Shown piece after piece: positions 41,997 to 50,814 of a stretch of 51,256 bases of DNA. The position numbers were made by a program, and so were the translations under genes. Position 1 is the first letter of the stretch; each line of letters opens with the position of its first letter. Under the pieces are notes generated by a model. That model was not told the origin of the DNA. It ran no database searches and saw only the letters and a program-made list of their open reading frames with translations. Origin of the DNA: Candidatus Barnesiella excrementigallinarum (GTDB lineage Bacteria > Bacteroidota > Bacteroidia > Bacteroidales > Barnesiellaceae); the NCBI GenBank assembly GCA_019114445.1, contig DXFL01000009.1, forward strand, positions 1 to 51,256, in the 5' to 3' direction.

Positions 41997-44891
41997 ATGA
42001 AGAAAAACTACTTTTTACGCACAGCTATTTTATTAGTAGCTCTGCTATGTGGGGCAGTATCCGGTTGGGCTGTATCCATTACACAAGCTGTCACATTTAT
42101 CGACTGGTCAAAAGTAACAGGGAGTGGCACTTCTTATGCACCTTATCAAGGAGATCAAACACTACCCGGCAGCGATGGAATCGACTATACTTGGAATTTT
42201 ACTTCTGTAATGCCCAAAAATGGATCGACTACTGCTACCGAATTACAAATGAAAAAAAGTAATGGTATCTTAGTATCTCCTGTTTTCGAAACCGAATATG
42301 GTTTTACTGTAACAATCACCTATTCCTGTTCTAAAAACGATGCTTCCATTACCGAAACCGGGACCAGCAATACCATAAAGGGAGAATCTCCGCTTTCGCT
42401 GACCGTATCTTCTCTAAGCGCAGGTATCACTATCAACGCAGGTTCTGCGGCTACCTACATTTCGCAAATCGAAATTGAACCTATCAATCCCGCATTGCAA
42501 GATCCGGCTTTGGCTTTCACCTATATTACAGGTGACATCACCAAACAGTTAAGCGACGGCAGTTACAGCAGCGTTGCCACTACGGTATCCGATGCATCTA
42601 TTGTATATAGCAGCAGCGACCAAGAAGTTGCTACTATCGATCAAACCGGTCTCGTTACACTGGTTGCCGGCGGTACGACAGTTATCAAAGCCGAAGTAGC
42701 CGAAACAGCTACTTTCAACGCAGCTTCTATTCAATACACCTTGACCGTTGTCGATTTGGCAAATATCAAAACCTTTACCAAAGTAACCAACGGTGCGGTA
42801 ACCGACGGGAAATACATCATCGTATATCAAGCCAGTGACGACGCCACTTCGGTGATGGCCATGAATACCACCAATACGAAAAACTATTTCCTCCATACCG
42901 TAGTCAATCTCACCAGCGGTACAATCATTACCGAAGACGAATCGATTATATGGAATATCACCACCGAAAGCGATGGTAACTACTCTATCTATAACAGCGG
43001 TATCTATGCAGCATTTAATGGCTCGACGTCTACCAGCGGCAACAACAATGCTTATGCCGACAGCGAATACACGACCGAAAGAGCTGGTTGGAAAATTGAA
43101 TATGACAGTGAAAAGAATGTATTCCTCTTCAAGAATGCAGCTGTTGAAACCCGTCTTTTACAATTCAACGCCAATTCGGGGTCAGAAAGATTTGCCTGCT
43201 ACCGCAGTAGCCAAAAGAACCTCACCCTCTACAAACTCGACGAGGGAAAAACGGCTGTAAAAGTGACATTTGACGAAGTTAGCGGTAACAAAGATATATT
43301 CTTTGCCGAAGGCCTCACCTACAACAGTGCTGCCACGGCTACTCCCGAAAGACCTATCACATACAGCAGCAGCAACCAAGAGGTAGCCACCATCGACCCC
43401 TCCGGCCTCGTTACCGTTGTTGGCCCCGGAACGACCATTATCAAAGCTGTCACCGAAGCCGATGATACATATCAAGAAGGCGCTGCCCAATACATTTTGA
43501 CCGTAAGAGCTACAACAGTAACACTGCCTTATTCGATCGATTTCAAAACCTCTCTCGGCGACTGGCTCACTTACACTACCGTGGGAACAGCACAATGGGA
43601 ATCGACCCAATACGGTGCCCAAATCAACGGTTATAACAAAGGGGCTACCGAGGCCTACCTGATTTCGCCCAATATCGATGCTGCTAATATCTCATTCTCT
43701 TTCACCAACGAAAAAGCATACTCCGGGAATGACCTGCAACTGTTCTATTCGACCGATTTCGATCCCAATACCATGCAGCCGACTGATGTTACTTGGAACG
43801 AAATTACCAATATGGCTATTTGGTCAACCTCTGGAGCAACCGAATCGGGAGAGATCGAATTAACAGAGTTGACTGCCCCCATTCGCTTGGCATTCAAATA
43901 CACTTGCAGCGACGATGCCGCAGCCCGTTGGACTATTCCCACCCTGTCCATCGAAGTTTTAACACCAAAAGTGGAACTCACATTTAACGAGGTTAGCGGT
44001 GACAAAACATTAGTTTTCACCGAAGGATTTACCTACAACAGCGCCGCTACGGTTACTCCCGAAAGAGCTATTACATATAGCAGCGAAAATCAAGAAGTAG
44101 CCACCATCGACGAAAATGGTATGGTAGCCCTTGTAGGAACCGGAACAACTGTAATCAGCGCAGCAACCGAAGCCGACGAAAATTACCCGGCAGCCTCGAT
44201 CCAATACACGCTGACCGTCATAGAAGCATCGGCCACACTGCCTCACGAAATCGACTTCCGTCAAGGGTTGGGCAACTGGCTCTCCATTACCACAACAGGA
44301 ACAGCCATGTGGGAATCGACCCAATACGGTGCCCAAATCAACGGTTATAACAAAGGTAAGACCGAGGCTTACCTCATTTCGCCCGAAGTAAACAACGCTT
44401 CCATCATACTGTCGTTCACAAGCCTCAAAGGATTCTCCGGCAACGATGTACAACTGTTCTATTCGACCGATTATGCACCCAACACCATGAATCCCCTCGC
44501 AGCCTCTTGGACCGAAATTACCGAGATGGCAACTTGGTCGACTTCGGAACATACCGAATCGGGTGACATCGAGTTGAAGAATCTCACCGCCCCCATTCGC
44601 TTCGCTTTCAAATATACTTGCGAAGAAAACTTGGCTGCCAGCTGGGGAATCTCCGACCTCACGATCAAAGCGGGAACCTCTACCGGAATAGAAAATGCCG
44701 TTGCCAACGGTATGAAGATCATCAACGGTAAAGGTCAAGTAACCATCGAAACCGCCGAAGCCGCTTCGGTAGCCGTTTATGCACTCACCGGCGCACAAGT
44801 TCGCCACATCGAACTCGTCGAGGGAACCAACGTTGTAGAATTACCCGCCGGTATCTACTTGATTAACAATCAAAAAGTAGTTGTATTCTAA
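41997..44891 (+). CDS. Large secreted repeat protein with Ig-like (Big_2) and choice-of-anchor-type domains
   Basis: 964-aa exported protein. There is a signal peptide (cleaved near SGWA-VS). A beta domain ~25-160 is followed by a first bacterial Ig-like (Big_2) domain (SSDQEVATIDQTGLVTLVAGG). A Thr/Asn-rich domain of ~165 residues follows (NIKTFTKVTNGAVTDGKY onward). Two tandem 238-aa units come next, each a Big_2 domain (VSGNK/VSGDK ... NQEVATID) plus a jelly-roll-like domain with the shared WESTQYGAQINGYNKG. The C-terminus (GKGQVTIETAEAASVAVYAL...VELPAGIYLIN) resembles a secretion or anchoring domain of Bacteroidales surface proteins and may be a T9SS-type signal. The role is unknown; adhesion or a surface layer is a guess. 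Confidence 0.8.
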   Translation: MKKNYFLRTAILLVALLCGAVSGWAVSITQAVTFIDWSKVTGSGTSYAPYQGDQTLPGSDGIDYTWNFTSVMPKNGSTTATELQMKKSNGILVSPVFETEYGFTVTITYSCSKNDASITETGTSNTIKGESPLSLTVSSLSAGITINAGSAATYISQIEIEPINPALQDPALAFTYITGDITKQLSDGSYSSVATTVSDASIVYSSSDQEVATIDQTGLVTLVAGGTTVIKAEVAETATFNAASIQYTLTVVDLANIKTFTKVTNGAVTDGKYIIVYQASDDATSVMAMNTTNTKNYFLHTVVNLTSGTIITEDESIIWNITTESDGNYSIYNSGIYAAFNGSTSTSGNNNAYADSEYTTERAGWKIEYDSEKNVFLFKNAAVETRLLQFNANSGSERFACYRSSQKNLTLYKLDEGKTAVKVTFDEVSGNKDIFFAEGLTYNSAATATPERPITYSSSNQEVATIDPSGLVTVVGPGTTIIKAVTEADDTYQEGAAQYILTVRATTVTLPYSIDFKTSLGDWLTYTTVGTAQWESTQYGAQINGYNKGATEAYLISPNIDAANISFSFTNEKAYSGNDLQLFYSTDFDPNTMQPTDVTWNEITNMAIWSTSGATESGEIELTELTAPIRLAFKYTCSDDAAARWTIPTLSIEVLTPKVELTFNEVSGDKTLVFTEGFTYNSAATVTPERAITYSSENQEVATIDENGMVALVGTGTTVISAATEADENYPAASIQYTLTVIEASATLPHEIDFRQGLGNWLSITTTGTAMWESTQYGAQINGYNKGKTEAYLISPEVNNASIILSFTSLKGFSGNDVQLFYSTDYAPNTMNPLAASWTEITEMATWSTSEHTESGDIELKNLTAPIRFAFKYTCEENLAASWGISDLTIKAGTSTGIENAVANGMKIINGKGQVTIETAEAASVAVYALTGAQVRHIELVEGTNVVELPAGIYLINNQKVVVF
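43257..44684 (+). repeat. Two tandem 714-bp coding repeats in the 964-aa protein gene
   Basis: Units 43257-43970 and 43971-44684 have the same length, so the protein register (238 residues) is kept without gaps between landmarks. A 47-bp stretch is identical in both (43596-43642 and 44310-44356), while the surrounding DNA has diverged. This points to duplication and later partial gene conversion or purifying selection. Confidence 0.85.
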
Positions 44892-44909
44892 CAATACGAT
44901 CTTATACTC

Positions 44910-44951
44910 ACAAAACGAGGATAGTCCCGGTTGGGACTATCCTCGTTTTGT
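44910..44951. terminator. Very strong terminator after the 964-aa protein gene
   Basis: Perfect 19-bp stem, arms 44910-44928 (ACAAAACGAGGATAGTCCC) and 44933-44951, loop GGTT. The ends are A/T rich on both strands. It lies 18 nt after the stop codon. Confidence 0.9.
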
Positions 44952-45001
44952 ATTCTCTTATCGACAATGGGGAAGTGGGGAATTTTCTATCGAACCACCG
45001 C

Positions 45002-45024
45002 CCCTCCCCCCCCATAAGGGAGGG
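45002..45024. repeat. C8 tract and CCCTCCC/GGGAGGG hairpin
   Basis: CCCTCCC (45002-45008) and GGGAGGG (45018-45024) pair around a loop that contains the rest of a run of eight C residues (45006-45013). It sits between the convergent 964-aa gene and the glycerophosphodiesterase gene. A similar hairpin (31909-31923) is found after ispF. Confidence 0.5.
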
Positions 45025-45032
45025 AATAGGCA

Positions 45033-45812
45033 TTATTTCGCGTCCTTCAAAAGATCCAGTAAAAGTTCCGGTTCGTTGGTCGTGATAAAATCGGCCTTAT
45101 GGTCAATGAAATATTGCAAATCATCGGCCTTATTAACCGTCCAGACATTCACGGTCAACCCCAGTTCATGAGCCTCACGAATCCAATTATCGTGCTCCTT
45201 CAATACCCCAAGATGATAATCGAGACCGGTATAGCCTAACTCTTTCAGTTGTGCCGGAGTTTTGTCGCCTTCGAGATAAGCCACCTTCGCATTGGGCGCC
45301 AAACGGATAAGCTCGGTTCCCACAAGATTGCTGAAAGCTATATATTCTACCTGCTCCTCCATCTCCATCGCTTTAACCATAGCCACCACTTTTTGGGCAA
45401 TTTCCCGGTTCCGTTCGGGAGTAGATTGAGTTTTCAACTCCAACACCAATATCATAGGCTTCAACTCTTTCCCGGCCTTCAAATATGTTTCAAGCGAAGG
45501 TATCGTTTCGCCATTCTTCAACTTCGATTTCGTCACGGTCTCAAAATCTGTTTTCTCGATGACCAAACCGTCGAGGGTTTTAGGGTCGTGATTCACAACC
45601 AGCTTACCATCGGCCGTAAGCCATATATCCAATTCCGAACCCCAGCAACCGGCATCATAAGCCCGTTGCAACGAAGTCAACGAATTTTCGGCCGAGCCTT
45701 CGCATTTCCAATAACCCCGATGAGCCACAGCCTTAGTAGTTTGCTCGGCCCTGATTCCCGGCACAACCACCAATCCCATCAAAACAAATGTCAACAACTT
45801 CAATTTCATCAT
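45033..45812 (-). CDS. Exported glycerophosphodiester phosphodiesterase
   Basis: 259-aa GDPD TIM-barrel enzyme that cleaves glycerophosphodiesters to glycerol-3-phosphate and an alcohol. There is a signal peptide (MMKLKLLTFVLMGLVVVPGIRA). The motifs are AHRGYW, the ENSLTSL pair, and SELDIWLTADGKLVVNHD, providing the metal and catalytic residues; MILVLELK follows. Its periplasmic location suggests scavenging of phospholipid headgroup diesters. The start at 45812 (or 45809) is chosen because the hydrophobic signal begins there. It is monocistronic with a -7 box at 45881-45888. Confidence 0.92.
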   Translation of the reverse strand: MMKLKLLTFVLMGLVVVPGIRAEQTTKAVAHRGYWKCEGSAENSLTSLQRAYDAGCWGSELDIWLTADGKLVVNHDPKTLDGLVIEKTDFETVTKSKLKNGETIPSLETYLKAGKELKPMILVLELKTQSTPERNREIAQKVVAMVKAMEMEEQVEYIAFSNLVGTELIRLAPNAKVAYLEGDKTPAQLKELGYTGLDYHLGVLKEHDNWIREAHELGLTVNVWTVNKADDLQYFIDHKADFITTNEPELLLDLLKDAK

Positions 45813-45880
45813 GATATTTTTAATTAAAATGTTATTCTCCAATTATCCCGGTTATCGGCTTTCGAAACAACCGGCAAAAG

Positions 45881-45888
45881 CAAATATA
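45881..45888 (-). promoter_or_regulatory. -7 box of the glycerophosphodiesterase promoter
   Basis: The complement is TATATTTG, a perfect match, about 68 nt before the start codon at 45812. Confidence 0.6.
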
Positions 45889-46173
45889 CGAAATTATCCC
45901 CTATACAATACCCTGCGCACCAAAATATTCAAATAAACAATCGCTCTCCCTCGCATTCTCCTTCTTAGGAATAAATGCACTCCCCCTCAAAAAAAACACG
46001 AAAAATTTTTCGAATCCGAAGTAGGGGATATTCCACACAAGTGCGTTATATCAACAAAACCGCATAGCTAAGCGTATTTAGATGGAGAAGGAGAAAAAGA
46101 GCCGAAACTTCCCAGACTGTTATCAACAGCCCATAAAAATGGCTCGCAATATTCATTAAAAACCAAATAAGTT
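45889..46173 (+). other. Intergenic region upstream of the ECF sigma gene cluster
   Basis: No gene was supported here. It contains a 14-bp perfect palindrome CGAAAAATTTTTCG (45999-46012), a possible regulator site. No plus-strand TAnnTTTG box was found before the gene at 46174, which could mean the cluster uses an alternative (ECF-type) promoter; that is inference only. Confidence 0.4.
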
Positions 46174-46809
46174 ATGAAAACTAAATTTATTGCATTATTT
46201 TTGTGTGTAGCAGCAACAAGTGCCAACCTGGTAAACGCCGAAGGACCCGAGAAAGGTATGAATCCGACCGAGAAAAACAGACATGAGATTCGCCTTTCGG
46301 CAAGCGACGGTCTCACGCTTGGAGTAGCAAACATCTTTGGCATGGGTTTGACCGATGCCGTAACAGGGAGCAAACGCAGCGATGAAAAATCGAGCTTGGT
46401 ATATGGATTAGGATACAGATACTCGATCTATCGCTTCAAGGTGGGAGCCGACGTAGGATTTGCAAAATCGACCAGTAAACTGGCATTGATAGGAGAAACG
46501 TCTCCTTCGTTAAAAGAGAAAGACCTAAACTTCATGTTGTTACCGACTGTCGAATTTACATATTTCAAACGAGGTATTGTTGAATTATACGGAGGTGCAG
46601 CTGCCGGAGTAAACTTAGTTAATCACACCGAAAAGAGCCTAAACAAAACCGTTCAACACACAACAAAGAAAATCGATATATCCACGTCTTTCGCCTATCA
46701 GGTAAACCCCATCGCCCTGAGAGTAGGGAACGACCGTATCGGCGGATTTTTGGAAGCCGGACTGGGCTACAAAGGTTTTCTCACGTTGGGTGTAAGTATG
46801 AAATTCTAA
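46174..46809 (+). CDS. Outer-membrane beta-barrel-like protein of unknown function
   Basis: 211-aa exported protein. A signal peptide ends near NLVNAEG. The mature part is about 185 residues of alternating strands (GLGYRYSIYRFKVGADVGF, RGIVELYGGAAAGVNLV), ending YKGFLTLGVSMKF with a terminal Phe, the usual signal for outer-membrane insertion. It resembles small 8-strand barrels, but I cannot name a family. It is 32 nt upstream of the ECF sigma gene on the same strand, so it could be the first gene of that cluster. Confidence 0.75.
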   Translation: MKTKFIALFLCVAATSANLVNAEGPEKGMNPTEKNRHEIRLSASDGLTLGVANIFGMGLTDAVTGSKRSDEKSSLVYGLGYRYSIYRFKVGADVGFAKSTSKLALIGETSPSLKEKDLNFMLLPTVEFTYFKRGIVELYGGAAAGVNLVNHTEKSLNKTVQHTTKKIDISTSFAYQVNPIALRVGNDRIGGFLEAGLGYKGFLTLGVSMKF

Positions 46810-46841
46810 CTCTTTACAAATAGCATAACGAGTTCACATCC

Positions 46842-47408
46842 ATGGAAGAGGATAGAAAAGAGATCTTCAAAGTCAGGTTCCTGAAACATTATCCACGGCT
46901 ATGTCGCATAGCCTACGGATATGTTTCGGACAAAGACGACTCGGAAGATATTGTCCAAGAGTTGTTTATCAACGTTTGGAACAAAGGGAAAGATGCATTA
47001 CCCGAAAACGAGTTTGCCGCCTATATGACCGTTTCGATACGGAACTGTTGCATCTCGTTTCTCCGCAAAAAACAAGAAGCCTGCATTTCGATCGACGATT
47101 ATCCCACCGCAGCCATCGACCGTCCCGACGAGACGTGCGAAGAAAACGAAGCGGCTCAATCGACCGAAAATCTACTGCAAAAGGCCCTTGCAATTCTTCC
47201 TCCCAAATGCAAAGAAGTATTTCTTCTTGCCAAATTACATGGATTGAAATATCGCGAAATTGCCGAAAAACTAAATCTTTCGGAAAAAACAATCGAGAAC
47301 CAAATGACAAAAGCTATCAAGCTATTGCGCACCTATGTAGAAGAGCATAAAGTCTTGCCCATCGTCGTTACTGTTATTGTTTTATCTATTCTTGCAAACT
47401 GGAAATAA
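46842..47408 (+). CDS. ECF-type RNA polymerase sigma factor (FecI-like, Bacteroidales)
   Basis: 188-aa sigma-70 family member. Region 2 is at ~15-80 with DKDDSEDIVQELFINVWNKG. Region 4 is at ~120-170 with LPPKCKEVFLLAKLHGLKYREIAEKLNLSEKT. There is a C-terminal hydrophobic tail (VVTVIVLSIL), as in many Bacteroidales ECF factors. It is followed 1 nt later by a FecR-type anti-sigma gene and then a TonB receptor gene: the standard signal-relay trio in which an outer-membrane signal releases the sigma factor. Family assignment is firm; its promoter targets are unknown. Confidence 0.93.
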   Translation: MEEDRKEIFKVRFLKHYPRLCRIAYGYVSDKDDSEDIVQELFINVWNKGKDALPENEFAAYMTVSIRNCCISFLRKKQEACISIDDYPTAAIDRPDETCEENEAAQSTENLLQKALAILPPKCKEVFLLAKLHGLKYREIAEKLNLSEKTIENQMTKAIKLLRTYVEEHKVLPIVVTVIVLSILANWK

Positions 47409-47409
47409 A

Positions 47410-48378
47410 ATGGAAAATCACAATCACATAGATGAACTGTTGGCCAAGCATTTCGCCCACGAAACGTTGACAATCGACCAGCAAACCGAATTGAGCCGAT
47501 GGATAGAATCCAATTCGGAAGAATACCGACGGTTGCAGGAAATCATTGATATGCCTGTCTTGCCTCAAATTCCATTCAACGTCGATACCGAAAAGGCATG
47601 GAACAAAATAGAACCACAACTTAAACCCAGAAGGAACAAAATAGGTATAGGCCTCCACAATAGATTCCGGCAATATTCCATAGCTGCGTCTGTTGCCCTT
47701 ATCCTCGCCTTTACTGTCTGGTACATACTCCGCGATACCGATTCGCAAACCATACTCTACGCCGATATAACCCAAACCGAAAACATTCTATTGCCCGACG
47801 GGTCGGAGGTCACCCTCTACCCCAACGCCACATTGGCATTCCGATATGCCGACGACGGTATCGCCCGACAAGTAGAACTGAAAGGAAAAGCCTTTTTCAA
47901 CGTAAAGAATCGCGACAACGCTCCATTTAAAATCACTGCCGGTCAAGTGACAGTCGAAGTCCTCGGAACTTCGTTCCTCGTCGATGCCATTCGCGACAAC
48001 AAATCGGGCGTATTTGTCAAAAGCGGACGAGTAAAAGTCTCTACCTCATACAACAATGTCATTTTGGAAGCCAACGAAAAGGTCGAAATTTCCGATGACC
48101 AAATGACACTGGGAATTATCGAAAATCCACTTGAATTCTTCGGAGACGAGGAGTCGACATTAACTTTCCGAAATACACCTATCGCCGAAGTCGTCCGGGA
48201 GATAGAACGACAAACCGGCATAAAAATAGAGTTAGGAAAAGGACTCGAAAAAAATTCGGTAACAACAAAAATAAATACAAAAGAAAAAGAAAGTATTGCC
48301 GCCGAACTGGCATTCTTGTGTGGTTGCCGATGCGATACTTTGAAACCGGGAAAACATTACCAGCTTTATAATGAATAG
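47410..48378 (+). CDS. FecR-family anti-sigma factor
   Basis: 322-aa single-pass membrane protein. The cytoplasmic N-domain (~1-80) binds the sigma factor. There is one membrane helix (~88-106, YSIAASVALILAFTVWYIL). The periplasmic FecR domain holds LPDGSEVTLYPNATLAFRY and VEVLGTSFLVDA, and the C-terminal DUF4974-like domain has LTFRNTPIAEVVREIERQTGI. It passes the signal from the receptor to the sigma factor. The start (ATG at 47410) is 1 nt after the sigma stop. It overlaps the receptor gene by 8 nt, so the three are coupled. Confidence 0.93.
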   Translation: MENHNHIDELLAKHFAHETLTIDQQTELSRWIESNSEEYRRLQEIIDMPVLPQIPFNVDTEKAWNKIEPQLKPRRNKIGIGLHNRFRQYSIAASVALILAFTVWYILRDTDSQTILYADITQTENILLPDGSEVTLYPNATLAFRYADDGIARQVELKGKAFFNVKNRDNAPFKITAGQVTVEVLGTSFLVDAIRDNKSGVFVKSGRVKVSTSYNNVILEANEKVEISDDQMTLGIIENPLEFFGDEESTLTFRNTPIAEVVREIERQTGIKIELGKGLEKNSVTTKINTKEKESIAAELAFLCGCRCDTLKPGKHYQLYNE

Positions 48379-50809
48379 ATTAAAAATCTTATTCTATATA
48401 ACAGCATTCTTGTGGGTAGCTACGTCAAAAGGTGAAACAAAAGCCTCGCCCCACACCTTAGCAGAAGAGCCGATAACCATCGCCGCCTCTTCTGCTAAGG
48501 TGTTACAATGGTTCGACCAAATAGAACGCGACTGTGATATTATACTCTCTTACAACCCTTCGGCCATCGACCTCGACCAAGTGTGTACCGTAAAAACATC
48601 GGGAACAACAACCGTAGGGGAACTTTTAAAAGAGATACTTAAAAACTACTCCTTCAAAACTACCGATATACCACCTCGCAAAATAGTCATACAAATCAAC
48701 GAGAAAAAGCTTTTCACCCTATCGGGAACCGTTTATGAAGAAGGAAGCAACGAGAAACTCTATGGTGCCATCGTTTCGCTATACGACCCGGCGGGAAAGA
48801 AACAATATACAATCTCCGACGAAAACGGCCGCTTCAAACTTCCCCTGCCCGAGGGAGACTATCGCCTGTACATCACCTGCATGGGGTATTCGCCTCACGA
48901 ACAAACGATCGTTGTCAACAAAAACATCACCCTGCAACCCCAACTCAAAGCCCACCTTTTCGAAATCGAGGAGGTCACCGTAAAATCACATAAATTGAGC
49001 CATTCGATCGACGAACTGGCTCCGTCGAGTATGCTATCGTTCAACAGCAACGACCTGTTCTCTCAAATATGGATTCTTCCGGGAGTAACCGGAATCCCCA
49101 CCGGCAACAATTTTCTGGTAGATGGGGGCGGATATGACGAGAACCAACTTCTACTCGATGGTGTCCCCGTTTATCACCCGGGACACCTCAACCTAATGCT
49201 ACCCGTATTCAACGGCGATGCCGTGAAAAATATCGTCTTCCACAAAGGCTTCTTCCCTACCAAGTTGGAAGGGAAACTATCGTCCATTACCGAAGTAAAC
49301 CTCAAAGATGGGAACAAACAAGAACATATTCGCACCCTCTCTATCGATATGCCTGCCGCCTCGGTGCTGCTCGAAGGACCCATCATCAAAAACAAACTCT
49401 CCTATTTGGTAAGTGCCCGCCGAAGCTGGCTCGACCTTTTCGACGAGTTCCTTTCGGAAGACGAGCGTTTGAACCACTCCTCGCTCGACTTTAACGCCAA
49501 GCTGTCGTACGACATATCGCCTTCGAGCTCAATCAAAGCATTGGCCTACAATGCCCGAGACAACTATCGACTGCCGACAGGCCCCAAAGAGAAAATCACC
49601 GTCCTGCGATGGAACAACCAAATATACCAACTGGCCTATAATTTTTCGAAAGGGAAACTGAGCAACACGACCTCGCTCTTCTACACCTCTCACGAAAACA
49701 TCGCCCACGCCGGTATGCTGGGGTTCGATATCCAATCGCGCACTTATATTCACAGCGGCATTAAGTCGATGAACCTCTCCACAGAATTCAGTTTCAGTTA
49801 CGACAATATCTACACAACCCGTTGGGGAGCGAAATACGCCCACGAAATCTACGATTTGGCCATCTTCGGCGACACTGTTCGCGTGCGTCACGAACCCATC
49901 GACCAATTCTCCCTCTTCTACGACAACCTCATACGAATCACGCCGCAACTTTTCACGCAAGTGGGAGTCCACTTCATCGGGTATTTACCGGAAAAGCACC
50001 GCGACTATTACAGTATTCAACCCCGGTTCTCACTCAAATACACGCCGTGGGCAAACGATCTTTTCTACCTCAACTTCTCCAAAATGGAGCAATTTTACCA
50101 CTACCTGCGATTCAACACGTTCTATATGCCCACCGATTTCAGAATGCCCAGTATCGGGGACTATAAACCCCGTTCGTCGGAACACTACGAAGTAGGTTGG
50201 AAACACTATCTGAAAAACGGGAGCATAGAGGCATCGGTCTACTACAAAACCCGCCGAAACATTGTCGCACTACGTCCCGAAACGTTTGTCGAAGATGCCG
50301 AATGGGGCAATTACATCATGACCGGCGACGGCGACAGCTATGGGCTCAAATGCTATTTCTACAACTACTGGAATCGTTGGCTGCTGCAATTTTCCTATAC
50401 CTACGCCCGCAGCCGAGAGTGGTTCGACGAACTGAAAGCCAACGGGAAAATGCCCTCTCTCTACGACATTCCCCACCAACTAAACGGAGCAATCTCGTAC
50501 AACCTCGGTTCGCACTCCACCCTCTCGCTGGGAGGGTTGCTGCGGTCGGGCAAAGTTCTCGAAATCGACGAAGAGACATTCGACCCTATCCCCGTTAAAC
50601 AGTTCCGCAAAAAGCGTGCGCCTCTCAATTATCGGGTCGATGCCGGCTACTCCTTTAAAAAGAATTTCGGTGACGATAAACTGTTGTTGCTTCGAGTGGG
50701 ACTTTACAACATCGTGGGAAATCCGCCCGAAGAAGAGATTCTCGACTTCTATTCCGTACACTGGCCATATAACTGCCTTCCCTACGGAAGCATCAGTTTC
50801 AAATTTTAA
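48371..50809 (+). CDS. TonB-dependent outer-membrane receptor with STN signalling domain
   Basis: 812-aa receptor/transducer. There is a signal peptide (~1-25). An STN-type domain (~32-110) contacts FecR. A carboxypeptidase-regulatory-like domain (~115-200, TLSGTVYEEGSNEKLYGAIVSL) is followed by the plug (DGVPVYHPGHLN, VFHKGFFPTKLEGKLSS) and a 22-strand barrel ending PYGSISFKF. With no SusD partner it is more like an iron or small-ligand receptor (FecA-type) than a polysaccharide SusC. The gene start overlaps fecR by 8 nt. Codons 28-45 carry a perfect 17-bp inverted repeat (see 48453-48503). Confidence 0.92.
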   Translation: MNRLKILFYITAFLWVATSKGETKASPHTLAEEPITIAASSAKVLQWFDQIERDCDIILSYNPSAIDLDQVCTVKTSGTTTVGELLKEILKNYSFKTTDIPPRKIVIQINEKKLFTLSGTVYEEGSNEKLYGAIVSLYDPAGKKQYTISDENGRFKLPLPEGDYRLYITCMGYSPHEQTIVVNKNITLQPQLKAHLFEIEEVTVKSHKLSHSIDELAPSSMLSFNSNDLFSQIWILPGVTGIPTGNNFLVDGGGYDENQLLLDGVPVYHPGHLNLMLPVFNGDAVKNIVFHKGFFPTKLEGKLSSITEVNLKDGNKQEHIRTLSIDMPAASVLLEGPIIKNKLSYLVSARRSWLDLFDEFLSEDERLNHSSLDFNAKLSYDISPSSSIKALAYNARDNYRLPTGPKEKITVLRWNNQIYQLAYNFSKGKLSNTTSLFYTSHENIAHAGMLGFDIQSRTYIHSGIKSMNLSTEFSFSYDNIYTTRWGAKYAHEIYDLAIFGDTVRVRHEPIDQFSLFYDNLIRITPQLFTQVGVHFIGYLPEKHRDYYSIQPRFSLKYTPWANDLFYLNFSKMEQFYHYLRFNTFYMPTDFRMPSIGDYKPRSSEHYEVGWKHYLKNGSIEASVYYKTRRNIVALRPETFVEDAEWGNYIMTGDGDSYGLKCYFYNYWNRWLLQFSYTYARSREWFDELKANGKMPSLYDIPHQLNGAISYNLGSHSTLSLGGLLRSGKVLEIDEETFDPIPVKQFRKKRAPLNYRVDAGYSFKKNFGDDKLLLLRVGLYNIVGNPPEEEILDFYSVHWPYNCLPYGSISFKF
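48453..48503 (+). promoter_or_regulatory. Perfect 17-bp inverted repeat inside the TonB-receptor coding start
   Basis: ACACCTTAGCAGAAGAG (48453-48469), 17-nt loop, CTCTTCTGCTAAGGTGT (48487-48503). No mismatches, over codons 28-45 just after the signal peptide. There is no T run behind it. In mRNA it would form a stable hairpin; the protein reads ...HTLAEEPITIAASSAKVL.... The function is unknown. Confidence 0.85.
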
Positions 50810-50814
50810 ATATC

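Noticed and set aside
44881..45171. 96-aa plus-strand ORF after the 964-aa protein gene
   Set aside because: It spans a perfect terminator hairpin and the antisense of the glycerophosphodiesterase gene.
48453..48503. Invertible DNA switch or intrinsic terminator at the 17-bp inverted repeat in the TonB receptor gene
   Set aside because: Only 17 nt lie between the arms, too short for a useful recombinase switch, and no T tract follows for termination; no invertase gene is nearby.
46174..50809. Polysaccharide utilisation locus
   Set aside because: There is an ECF/FecR/TonB receptor trio but no SusD-like protein, glycan-binding lipoprotein or clustered glycoside hydrolases; the GH43-like gene is 13 kb away on the other strand.
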